The notes below the pieces were generated by a model. It had not been told where the DNA came from. It did no database searches and was given only the letters and a program-made list of their open reading frames with translations. From the NCBI GenBank assembly GCA_016926455.1, contig JAFGOO010000175.1, positions 1 to 5,312 of the forward strand: a stretch of DNA of 5,312 nucleotides, in the 5' to 3' direction. The position numbers were made by a program, and so were the translations under genes. This DNA is from Methanosarcinaceae archaeon. Its GTDB lineage: Archaea > Halobacteriota > Methanosarcinia > Methanosarcinales > Methanosarcinaceae. Within the stretch, counting starts at the first letter, position 1. Each line of letters opens with the position of its first letter. Below are positions 1 to 5,259 of this stretch, piece by piece.

Positions 1-352
1 GTAAACCTACACGCACCGATATGTTTCATAAAAAGCTCTTGTTGCTCTTTGTTGGGATATAAACGGTATTTGTAGGCTTTAAGTATTAGTAGACATTGTG
101 TTTTAACAACATATATAGTTTTTGTATAAAATAGATAACATGCTAATGTTGTGTTGGGATATTACGCCTCACACCCCCCATTTTACGAAAGGAGACTTCT
201 CGGCTTAAAAGTTAAATATCGTCTACATAGAACTGTTGTATGTTTTTGTTTGAACATGTATGTACAAATTGCTTAATTGAGATGTCCAAGCAAACAAGCA
301 TACTATAATTCATAGTATCCAATGGTCAGTGTACATATATGTTTTCTACTAT
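1..352. other. Non-coding AT-rich region upstream of ilvD
   Basis: I see no convincing gene here on either strand. The stretch is AT-rich, with scattered TATA-like tracts such as TTTGTATAAAATAG near 120-133 and a short more GC-rich patch near 167-205 (a run of C, then AAAGGAGA with no start codon following). An 11-base direct repeat TGTTGGGATAT occurs at 50-60 and 152-162. A weak inverted repeat TTGCTT/AAGCAA sits at 269-274 and 288-293. It is long for a simple archaeal promoter region, so it may also hold the end of an upstream transcript or decayed sequence. Confidence 0.5.
300..318. promoter_or_regulatory. Palindromic candidate operator upstream of ilvD
   Basis: A perfect inverted repeat of seven bases, ATACTAT and ATAGTAT, flanks a five-base centre (AATTC). 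A third copy of the half-site, TACTAT, occurs at 347-352 immediately before the TATA/BRE region, and a 10-base palindrome ACATATATGT lies between at 333-342. Placement just upstream of the ilvD promoter suggests a binding site for a dimeric regulator. Which regulator is unknown; an amino-acid-responsive Lrp-type protein is only a guess. Confidence 0.35.
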
Positions 353-370
353 GAAAGTAACATATATTTC
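353..370 (+). promoter_or_regulatory. Candidate archaeal promoter (BRE plus TATA box) of ilvD
   Basis: A purine-rich GAAAGTAA (353-360), resembling a B-recognition element, runs into CATATATTTC (361-370), resembling a TATA box. A start site about 25 bases downstream would fall near 390. That would leave a leader of about 27 bases containing the ribosome-binding site. This is read by eye, and other AT-rich tracts upstream could also serve. Confidence 0.45.
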
Positions 371-406
371 CATTACATAGGTATTTTATTCATATTAAAC
401 ATAAAT

Positions 407-414
407 GAGGTGAT
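407..414 (+). promoter_or_regulatory. Ribosome-binding site of ilvD
   Basis: GAGGTGAT matches the archaeal anti-Shine-Dalgarno sequence over eight bases. It decides the start: the TTG at 415 abuts it with no spacing, whereas the ATG at 418 lies three bases after it. That is the same distance seen between AGGTGAT and the TTG of the zinc-finger gene. I therefore start ilvD at 418. Confidence 0.8.
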
Positions 415-417
415 TTG

Positions 418-2082
418 ATGAGAAGCGACAGTATAAAAAAAGGACTTGAGCGTGCAGCACATCGCTCACTTCTGAAAGCTACCGGCATAACAGACTCTGA
501 GATGGATAAACCGTTTATAGCAGTGGTTAATTCGTGGAACGAAATAATTCCGGGGCACATACACCTTGATAAACTAGCACAAGCCGTAAAAGCAGGAATT
601 AGAAATGCAGGGGGTGTTCCTTTTGAGTTCCACACTATTGGTGTTTGTGATGGAATAGCAATGGGTCATGAGGGTATGAAATACTCGCTCCCAAGCCGTG
701 AAGCAATCGAAGACACAATTGAACTTATGATACAGGCACACCAGTTCGATGGTATGGCCCTGATCTCAGCATGCGACAAGATCTTACCGGGTCACCTGAT
801 GGCCGCAGGAAGACTCGATATACCCACTATTGCGGTGACAGGTGGACCCATGCTTCCGGGTTTTGTTGGCGACGAATATCGTGATCTAATATCCGTATTT
901 GAAAGTGTTGGAGCATACCAGAGTGGTGCAATATCCGATTCTGAGCTTAAGAAAATCGAGAATATGTCATGTAGCGGTGCTGGTTCGTGTGCTGGACTGT
1001 TTACAGCTAATACAATGGCATGTCTTACAGAGGCACTCGGGTTGAGTCTTCCAGGTTGCGGAACTGCACATGCAGTGGATTCCAAAAAGACGCGTATTGC
1101 AAAAGAATCTGGAGAGCGGTTGGTCAGGATGGTGATGGAAGGAACAACAGCAAGGCAGATTGTGACACAAAAATCCATTGAAAATGCAATCAAGGTTGAT
1201 ATGGCAATCGGCGGAAGTACCAACACAACCCTGCATTTGCCAGCCATTGCACACGAATTTGGACTTGAACTTCCAATTGAGCTATTTGATAAATTAAGCA
1301 GAACCACACCACATCTTGTGGCACTGCGACCAGGTGGCCGTAATTTCATGATCGATTTTGATAGAGCAGGGGGCGTGCAGGCAATTATCCAGCGTCTTGC
1401 ACCAATAATGGCACTTGATGCAAGAACCGTTACAGGAAAAACACTTGGTGAAAACCTTGAGAAACTAATTTTAGAAAACCCACAGACAAACAAAGAAATT
1501 ATCTCAACACTAGAGAATCCAGTCCATGCTAACGGTGGCATTGCAATCCTCAAAGGAACACTTGCTCCAGAAGGTGCAGTGATAAAGCAGTCCGCTGTTG
1601 ACCCAAAGATGTTAGTGCATACTGGCCCAGCACGCGTATACGACACTGAAGAGGATGCCATGAAGGGAATCATGGAGAAGAAAATCAAAGCCGGTGATGT
1701 GGTGATTATCCGTTATGAAGGTCCAAAAGGTGGACCTGGTATGAGAGAAATGTTAGCTGCAACATCTGCGATTGTAGGGATGGGATTGATCGATTCGGTT
1801 GCATTGATCACCGATGGACGTTTTTCAGGAGGTACGCGAGGACCATGTATCGGCCATGTGTGTCCAGAAGCTATAGATAATGGACCAATTGCATTTGTGA
1901 AGGATGGGGACAAAATCGAGATAGATATCCCGAAAAGATTTTTGAATCTTGATATTCCGGAAGAAGAATTAAAGAAAAGACGCGCTTCGCACACCCACCC
2001 ATTAAAAAGCGTTGGAAAGGGATATCTTGCACGATATCAAAAGTCGGTGGCTTCTGCAAATAAAGGTGGGATTGTTCAGTGA
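418..2082 (+). CDS. ilvD: Dihydroxy-acid dehydratase (IlvD), [4Fe-4S] type
   Basis: IlvD catalyses the dehydration of 2,3-dihydroxy-isovalerate and 2,3-dihydroxy-3-methylvalerate to the 2-oxo acids that precede valine, leucine and isoleucine, in the cytoplasm. The 554-residue protein is full length for the shorter archaeal form (E. coli IlvD is 616). Family signatures are in order: VNSWNEIIPGHIHL (37-50), CDGIAMGHEGM (77-87), the cluster/metal motif CDK (119-121), GSCAGLFTANTM (189-200), and the C-terminal TDGRFSGGTRG (465-475) with its conserved serine. PGH replaces the PCN of plant-like [2Fe-2S] enzymes, so the [4Fe-4S], oxygen-sensitive form is expected, as in E. coli. No other ilv or leu gene lies in the window, so it is probably transcribed alone. 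Its stop codon coincides with the right end of a minus-strand mobile-element remnant; the protein end (...GGIVQ) looks normal. Confidence 0.97.
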   Translation: MRSDSIKKGLERAAHRSLLKATGITDSEMDKPFIAVVNSWNEIIPGHIHLDKLAQAVKAGIRNAGGVPFEFHTIGVCDGIAMGHEGMKYSLPSREAIEDTIELMIQAHQFDGMALISACDKILPGHLMAAGRLDIPTIAVTGGPMLPGFVGDEYRDLISVFESVGAYQSGAISDSELKKIENMSCSGAGSCAGLFTANTMACLTEALGLSLPGCGTAHAVDSKKTRIAKESGERLVRMVMEGTTARQIVTQKSIENAIKVDMAIGGSTNTTLHLPAIAHEFGLELPIELFDKLSRTTPHLVALRPGGRNFMIDFDRAGGVQAIIQRLAPIMALDARTVTGKTLGENLEKLILENPQTNKEIISTLENPVHANGGIAILKGTLAPEGAVIKQSAVDPKMLVHTGPARVYDTEEDAMKGIMEKKIKAGDVVIIRYEGPKGGPGMREMLAATSAIVGMGLIDSVALITDGRFSGGTRGPCIGHVCPEAIDNGPIAFVKDGDKIEIDIPKRFLNLDIPEEELKKRRASHTHPLKSVGKGYLARYQKSVASANKGGIVQ

Positions 2083-2195
2083 ACTACAATAAAAAGACCG
2101 GCTTCCAGTTTCAAGGAACACACGCTGGTTTCTCCACAGGCTTTAAATAGGGAAATCCCATCCCTACTCCTTTCCATTCCTGACTCAATCGGCTT
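2079..2195 (-). mobile_element. IS200/IS605-family remnant: tnpB tail and right end
   Basis: Read on the minus strand, this stretch has features I recognise from the 3' part of IS200/IS605 tnpB elements. GCCTGTGGAGAAACC (2127-2141) is followed by TTGAAACTGGAAGC (2101-2114), like the usual GAAACAAGAAGC box, and it ends in GTAGTTCAC (2079-2087), the typical right-end terminus. One reverse frame reads KPIESGMERSRDG then KACGETSVCSLKLEAG, resembling TnpB C-termini (ACGE..., SLK.EAG). The GC-rich hairpin normally just before GTAGTTCAC is not intact, and the catalytic RuvC and zinc-finger parts of TnpB are missing, so the copy is dead. The region overlaps the sequence from which omega (reRNA) guide RNAs are made in active elements. 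The match is from memory of the family and was not aligned. Confidence 0.65.
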
Positions 2196-2231
2196 TATAT
2201 GAAAACATATTTTTATTGGCGATAAAATATT

Positions 2232-2327
2232 TTGGTGTTACTACTATTTTGTAGTGGTCATGATTTATACTTTCATGCCAAATGCTCCCCATATTTGACA
2301 AATAATATTTCTATGTTCTAACACCAA
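2232..2327. repeat. Nine-base perfect inverted repeat, arms 78 bases apart
   Basis: TTGGTGTTA at 2232-2240 is exactly complementary to TAACACCAA at 2319-2327, and both ends of the match stop abruptly. The enclosed 78 bases hold the smaller inverted repeat ACTAC/GTAGT (2240-2244 and 2251-2255) and the palindrome at 2292-2304. It could fold as a branched stem, or mark the ends of a small lost insertion. It may also be chance in AT-rich DNA. Confidence 0.3.
2292..2304. promoter_or_regulatory. Palindromic candidate regulator site TATTTG-A-CAAATA
   Basis: This is a perfect 13-base palindrome with a single central base. The nine-base half TATTTGACA is repeated at 2344-2352, exactly 52 bases further on (about five helical turns, so on the same face of the DNA). 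That second copy lies just upstream of the AT-rich TATA candidate for the iron-sulfur/AOR operon. A related palindrome, TTTGACAGTCAAA, precedes the minus-strand gene at 5236-5248. A DNA-binding role is inferred from symmetry and position only. Confidence 0.35.
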
Positions 2328-2365
2328 TCTTTTTGATAAAACCTATTTGACATAAGATAGATAAT

Positions 2366-2381
2366 ATATTATATATAATAT
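2366..2381 (+). promoter_or_regulatory. Candidate TATA box of the iron-sulfur/AOR operon
   Basis: ATATTATATATAATAT is a 16-base perfect palindrome and the strongest TATA-like element between ilvD and the downstream operon. Transcription would start near 2399, giving a leader of about 70 bases that includes most of the hairpin at 2385-2407. A second weaker candidate, GCAAGTAAACATATTTTC (2433-2450), resembles the ilvD promoter sequence, but it would place the start close to base 2471, leaving no room for a leader. Confidence 0.4.
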
Positions 2382-2384
2382 GAT

Positions 2385-2414
2385 GTTTGATAGTCGCGTC
2401 ATCAAACCTTTTTT
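2385..2414 (+). terminator. Stem-loop followed by six T (terminator-like or leader hairpin)
   Basis: GTTTGAT (2385-2391) and ATCAAAC (2401-2407) can pair as a seven-base stem around a nine-base loop, followed by C and then T6 (2409-2414). The shape is that of a hairpin plus U-tract. Its place, about 300 bases after ilvD and next to the expected start site of the next operon, fits either a late terminator for ilvD transcripts or an operator/attenuator of the operon. Archaeal termination relies mainly on U-tracts, so the hairpin itself may be incidental. A T5 at 2210-2214 is another possible ilvD terminator. Confidence 0.3.
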
Positions 2415-2470
2415 CATCGATAATCATTTAATGCAAGTAAACATATTTTCCTACTAGGGGAAATGATACC

Positions 2471-2929
2471 ATTCCGGCAAGGATCAAGGTCGCAAACCAG
2501 GCTCGTTGTATTGGCTGTTATTCTTGCATGATGGCATGTGCAAGGACATATTACGATACGGTATCTCTAAGGAACAGTGCCATTGACATAAAGACAAGTG
2601 GAGGAATCGAGAGTGCGTATGTTCCCGTTGTATGTCATGCATGCAAAGACCCACCCTGTGCTCTCGCCTGCCCAACCGGAGCACTCACAAAAAGAAAAGG
2701 AGGAGGGGTAGTACTTAAAAAAGAAATATGCACAGGATGTGGCCAGTGCATAGATGCGTGTCTTGTAGGTGCAATACATCTGGATGGAGAAGGGAGGGCA
2801 ATTGTTTGCCGACACTGCGGCGTGTGTGCAAAATTCTGCCCACACGGTGTTCTGGAAATGAGAAAAGTCGAAGACAAAGACGAAGCAGAAATATTACCCT
2901 CAAAAACAGCCGACAAGGAGGATGCTTAG
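2471..2929 (+). CDS. Four-cluster [4Fe-4S] electron-transfer subunit paired with AOR-family enzyme
   Basis: This is a small cytoplasmic iron-sulfur protein, probably the electron-wiring subunit of the oxidoreductase encoded by the next gene. Taking residue 1 at 2471 (152 residues), it has 16 cysteines in four motifs: CIGCYSCMMAC (13-23), CHACKDPPCALAC (55-67, the DmsB/HycB-like spacing), CTGCGQCIDAC (87-97) and CRHCGVCAKFC (113-123). The tail from about 132 is charged and likely disordered. The first ATG in this frame (2528) would cut off three cysteines of the first motif, so the true start must lie upstream, after the in-frame stop at 2438. There is no ATG, GTG or TTG there. I place the start at ATT 2471, behind AGGGG (2456-2460) and TGAT (2464-2467), giving IPARIKV before the first motif. 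The alternative is ATG 2463 (MIP...) with a -1 frame change or a missing base. The stop TAG directly abuts the next ATG, so the two are translationally coupled. Similar partners are YdhY, BamC and the small subunits of some tungsten oxidoreductases. Function is sure at family level; the start is not. Confidence 0.88.
   Translation: MPARIKVANQARCIGCYSCMMACARTYYDTVSLRNSAIDIKTSGGIESAYVPVVCHACKDPPCALACPTGALTKRKGGGVVLKKEICTGCGQCIDACLVGAIHLDGEGRAIVCRHCGVCAKFCPHGVLEMRKVEDKDEAEILPSKTADKEDA
2915..2921 (+). promoter_or_regulatory. Ribosome-binding site of the AOR-family gene
   Basis: AAGGAGG lies inside the last codons of the iron-sulfur gene, eight bases before ATG 2930. This strong site supports the chosen start and coordinated synthesis of both subunits. 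Confidence 0.8.
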
Positions 2930-4690
2930 ATGCCGAACAAAACCTTTGAAACAGACATATCAAATGTACTGTACATTAACCTTACAACTAAAACGTCAAA
3001 GGTAGAGAGGCGGCAGGAACTTTATGAAAGATGTATAGGTGGGACAGGGGTTGCCACAAAGCTGATGCTTGAAGAGTTCAAAGAAGGTACAGACTCTCTA
3101 GAACCCGATGCCCCTGTAATAATGGCAATTGGACCGCTATCCGGTATTTATCCTTGCTGCACAAAAGTGGTTTCAATGTTCAGGTCTCCACTTACTGACG
3201 AATTTGGAGAATCACATGCTGGGGGACGTCTTGCAATGGCAATGCGGTTTGCAGGATATGGAGCTATTGTCATTACAGGACGTGCGGAGCGACCGGTATA
3301 TCTTTCAATCCACAACAATGATATTGCTTTAAAGGATGCGTCTTCGATTTGGGGACTATCCTCTACTACAGATATCGGAAAGATACTTCGTACTGTAGAA
3401 CCTGTTACAGGTAAGCGTAGCATTATCAGGATAGGAGTAGCAGGTGAGAAACGAATCAAATACGCTAATGTAAATGTTGATACATATCGACATTTCGGAA
3501 GATTGGGACTTGGAGCAGTTTTCGGTGCCAAAAATCTGAAAGCCATTGTGATTTCCGGTGATAAGGAAGTCAATGTTCCAGATATAAATATATATAATGA
3601 TGTATATAAAAAACTATATGATCAAATTGTAAAAACCGACCTGATGGAAAAATACCACAATCTTGGCACATCCGAAAACATACTTCCGTTGAATCAACTA
3701 AGTGGTCTTCCGACCAGAAATCTCCAGCAGTCCTTTTTCGAATATGCAGATACTATTTCTGGTGAGAAATTTGCGGACAATTATCTTATCAGAAAAATTT
3801 CGTGTGCCAATTGTCCGATTGGGTGCATACATATTGCTATGCTAAAAACAGCATTTGCGCCATCACATGAATTTGAAGTAATACATGTTTCATACGATTA
3901 TGAACTCCTGTATGCACTAGGTACCAACCTTGGCATACTAACTCCCGAAGGAATTCTGGAATTAATCGATCGCTGTGAACGCTATGGAGTTGACATCATC
4001 AGTATGGGAGTTGTACTTGCATGGGCAACTGAAATGTCAATGCAAAAACGAATTTCATCCGATGATACACTAGGAGTTTTGTTAAAATGGGGTGACATCA
4101 AAAGCTATCTTCGTGCAATTGATCTTGTCCTAGAATCGCCAAACGAGTTTTATTCTGCACTTGCCAATGGAGTGGTCTTTGCATCAAAAAAATATGGAGG
4201 TGAAGAGTTTGCAATACAGGCAGGAGGACTTGAAATTCCAGGGTATCACACAGGTTTAGGGAATATTATAGGGCTAACTGGAGGCGTAAGGCACTCACAC
4301 CTTGACAATGCCGGATACAGTGCTGACCAGAAAGCATTTAAGAATGGTCTTTCTGACGAAGAGATTATTGATCTTCTGATTTATCAAGATGATCTGCGAG
4401 GAGTTCTTAATTCACTTACCATTTGCTTGTTTTCGCAAGCCATATACACCTACGACACTATAATAGAAGCACTTGAAGCTATTGGCATTAAGAAGTCAAA
4501 GAATGAACTTATGAAACTTGGAAGGGACATTTTCATGGCTAAATATAAGCTAAAACGAAAGTTTGGTTTTAGCCTTGATGATGTGAAATTTCCATCCCGT
4601 TTTTTTGAAACGGCCACAACAAATGGCATGATTGATGAAAAAAGAGTTAAAAAAGCAGTTGAGATGTACAGAGCCAAACGGGGAATATGA
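2930..4690 (+). CDS. Aldehyde ferredoxin oxidoreductase (AOR) family catalytic subunit
   Basis: This is a tungsten- or molybdenum-bis-pterin oxidoreductase; known relatives oxidise aldehydes to acids with ferredoxin or, in BamB, reduce benzoyl-CoA. The 586 residues match the family (P. furiosus AOR is 605). The N-terminal AFOR_N part (about 8-210) shows GPLSG (68-72), SPLT (86-89), AGYGAIVITG (108-117) and the pterin-contacting FGRLGLGAVFGAKNLKA (189-205). The AFOR_C part (about 225-580) has the cluster ligands CANCPIGC (292, 295, 299) and the distant fourth cysteine C499 in NSLTIC. The paired DxxGL(C/D) pterin motifs of AOR appear altered to ERYGVD (350-355) and NSLTIC (494-499), with E and N where Asp is usual. 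The arginine linking cluster and pterin seems to be K79. RHSHLDNAGY (454-463) marks a subgroup distinct from classical AOR. No signal peptide, so cytoplasmic. It starts directly after the four-cluster subunit and is probably one complex with it. The substrate is unknown. Confidence 0.93.
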   Translation: MPNKTFETDISNVLYINLTTKTSKVERRQELYERCIGGTGVATKLMLEEFKEGTDSLEPDAPVIMAIGPLSGIYPCCTKVVSMFRSPLTDEFGESHAGGRLAMAMRFAGYGAIVITGRAERPVYLSIHNNDIALKDASSIWGLSSTTDIGKILRTVEPVTGKRSIIRIGVAGEKRIKYANVNVDTYRHFGRLGLGAVFGAKNLKAIVISGDKEVNVPDINIYNDVYKKLYDQIVKTDLMEKYHNLGTSENILPLNQLSGLPTRNLQQSFFEYADTISGEKFADNYLIRKISCANCPIGCIHIAMLKTAFAPSHEFEVIHVSYDYELLYALGTNLGILTPEGILELIDRCERYGVDIISMGVVLAWATEMSMQKRISSDDTLGVLLKWGDIKSYLRAIDLVLESPNEFYSALANGVVFASKKYGGEEFAIQAGGLEIPGYHTGLGNIIGLTGGVRHSHLDNAGYSADQKAFKNGLSDEEIIDLLIYQDDLRGVLNSLTICLFSQAIYTYDTIIEALEAIGIKKSKNELMKLGRDIFMAKYKLKRKFGFSLDDVKFPSRFFETATTNGMIDEKRVKKAVEMYRAKRGI

Positions 4691-4719
4691 TTACATTAAA
4701 TAGATGAAATAATAATTAA

Positions 4720-4726
4720 AGGTGAT
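4720..4726 (+). promoter_or_regulatory. Ribosome-binding site of the zinc-finger gene
   Basis: AGGTGAT matches the archaeal anti-Shine-Dalgarno sequence and ends three bases before TTG 4730, the same spacing as in ilvD. This favours TTG 4730 over the in-frame ATG at 4739, which is 12 bases away. Confidence 0.65.
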
Positions 4727-4729
4727 CTT

Positions 4730-4900
4730 TTGGAAGTAATGGGCATATGCGTCATTTGTGGTAGAAGCAAAAAGCTGTTCACTTGCGCTCTATGTGGAAG
4801 ATTAGTCTGCGGACAGTGTATTGATTCATCAACCAGAATATGCAGTCAATGCTCACGTGGAAGAGTACACAGTCCTCAAACCGAGGATATCTTTCATTGA
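4730..4900 (+). CDS. Small eight-cysteine zinc-finger protein, apparently frameshifted
   Basis: A 56-residue reading frame with four CxxC pairs: CVIC (7-10), CALC (19-22), CGQC (27-30) and CSQC (38-41). This spacing suggests two zinc ions in a cross-brace, resembling HIT- or B-box-like fingers, for protein or nucleic-acid contact. I do not recognise a named family. It lies 39 bases after the AOR-family gene with no clear TATA box between, so it may be the third gene of that operon. After the last CxxC this frame gives an undistinguished tail (RVHSPQTEDIFH). The +1 frame gives a far more protein-like tail ending at 4946, so the natural product may be about 74 residues and the sequence carries an extra base near 4856-4866, or the ribosome shifts there. 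Too short for many gene finders. Confidence 0.7.
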   Translation: MEVMGICVICGRSKKLFTCALCGRLVCGQCIDSSTRICSQCSRGRVHSPQTEDIFH

Positions 4901-4946
4901 AAAACTGGAACGTGAACTACAATCCCTTAAAAGGGGCGATAGTTGA
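4857..4946 (+). other. Probable displaced C-terminus of the zinc-finger protein (+1 frame)
   Basis: In the +1 frame, bases 4857-4946 read VEEYTVLKPR then ISFIEKLERELQSLKRGDS and a stop, an amphipathic helix rich in Glu, Lys and Leu at heptad-like spacing. Removing one G from the GTGG at 4857-4860 would join CSQCSR to EEYTVLKPR without interruption. The frame has no ribosome-binding site of its own. Its stop lies two bases from the stop of the minus-strand gene, as expected for two genes ending tail to tail. I read it as the real end of the zinc-finger gene. Confidence 0.55.
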
Positions 4947-4948
4947 CT

Positions 4949-5194
4949 TTAATTGCCAGGGTTGATTGCACCTCTGTTTTTCAGTCCTTTGGTATTGATT
5001 GCAAGGTTAACTGGATCAATTTGATCCTTAAGCCCGTGCAATAGGTTAGTTAATCTCCCAATTTCATCCCGGAGAGCATCCAGATAACTTGACGACAAAG
5101 CTACTCCCTCTTATCCAAATTCCGAATCTGATTTATAATTCTCGTTGCAAGGATACCACTTATTTCAATGATTGGAGGATTTACACATTTTCAT
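4949..5194 (-). pseudogene. Broken small minus-strand gene, unknown helical protein
   Basis: Two minus-strand reading segments look coding but lie in different frames. The upstream one (5190 to 5101) reads VNPPIIEISGILATRIINQ followed by IRNLDKRE and a stop. The downstream one (5098 to 4949, 49 codons from TTG 5098) reads SSSYLDALRDEIGRLTNLL, HGLKDQIDPVN and on to GAINPGN. A one-base change near 5107-5112 would join them as ...NLDKEGVALSSSYLDAL. A plausible ATG at 5194, about 24 bases from a TATA-like box, is in yet another frame. The product would be about 80 residues, mainly helical with coiled-coil character. I do not recognise the family. Alternatives are two tiny genes (GAGGGAG precedes the TTG) or sequence errors. 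The stop lies two bases from the end of the zinc-finger tail. Confidence 0.45.
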
Positions 5195-5212
5195 CTCTTG
5201 TTATTGATTTCC

Positions 5213-5224
5213 AATATAAATCTT
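5213..5224 (-). promoter_or_regulatory. Candidate TATA box of the minus-strand gene
   Basis: On the minus strand the sequence is AAGATTTATATT. Its centre is about 24 bases before ATG 5194, the distance expected from TATA box to transcript start, so the message could be leaderless and begin at that ATG. No ribosome-binding site precedes the ATG, which agrees with this. Confidence 0.4.
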
Positions 5225-5235
5225 AATAACCCAAC

Positions 5236-5248
5236 TTTGACAGTCAAA
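5236..5248. promoter_or_regulatory. Palindromic candidate operator TTTGAC-A-GTCAAA
   Basis: A perfect 13-base palindrome lies 11 bases upstream of the minus-strand TATA candidate, a position more typical of an activator site than a repressor site in archaea. It shares TTTGACA with the two sites in front of the iron-sulfur/AOR operon (2294-2300 and 2346-2352). Confidence 0.35.
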
Positions 5249-5259
5249 AATAATAAATG

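Noticed and set aside
3..80. Inverted repeat AACCTACA/TGTAGG(C)TT near the window start
   Set aside because: Only about six uninterrupted pairs separated by some 60 bases, which is expected by chance.
50..162. Direct repeat TGTTGGGATAT at 50-60 and 152-162 as a possible CRISPR or iteron start
   Set aside because: There are only two copies, 11 bases long and 102 bases apart, with no further periodic copies.
165..215. Possible tiny minus-strand peptide (ATG GGG GGT GTG...) in the C-rich patch upstream of ilvD
   Set aside because: It stops after about a dozen codons and has no convincing ribosome-binding site or promoter.
415..417. TTG start for ilvD
   Set aside because: It directly abuts GAGGTGAT with no spacing; the ATG three bases later fits better and matches the family N-terminus.
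792..1688. Long open frame on the minus strand inside ilvD (298 codons)
   Set aside because: It is the antisense shadow of a fully conserved ilvD. Its translation shows no recognisable motif and it has no ribosome-binding site.
2528..2929. Start of the iron-sulfur gene at the first in-frame ATG
   Set aside because: It removes cysteines 13, 16 and 19 of a clear [4Fe-4S] motif and has no ribosome-binding site, so the reading frame must begin upstream.
2728..2949. Plus-strand open frame overlapping the end of the iron-sulfur gene
   Set aside because: It is an out-of-frame reading of the cysteine-rich motifs, with odd Arg/Cys composition and no upstream ribosome-binding site.
3148..3573. Minus-strand open frame of 141 codons inside the AOR-family gene
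   Set aside because: It lies entirely under the conserved N-terminal domain on the other strand and has no domain signature of its own.
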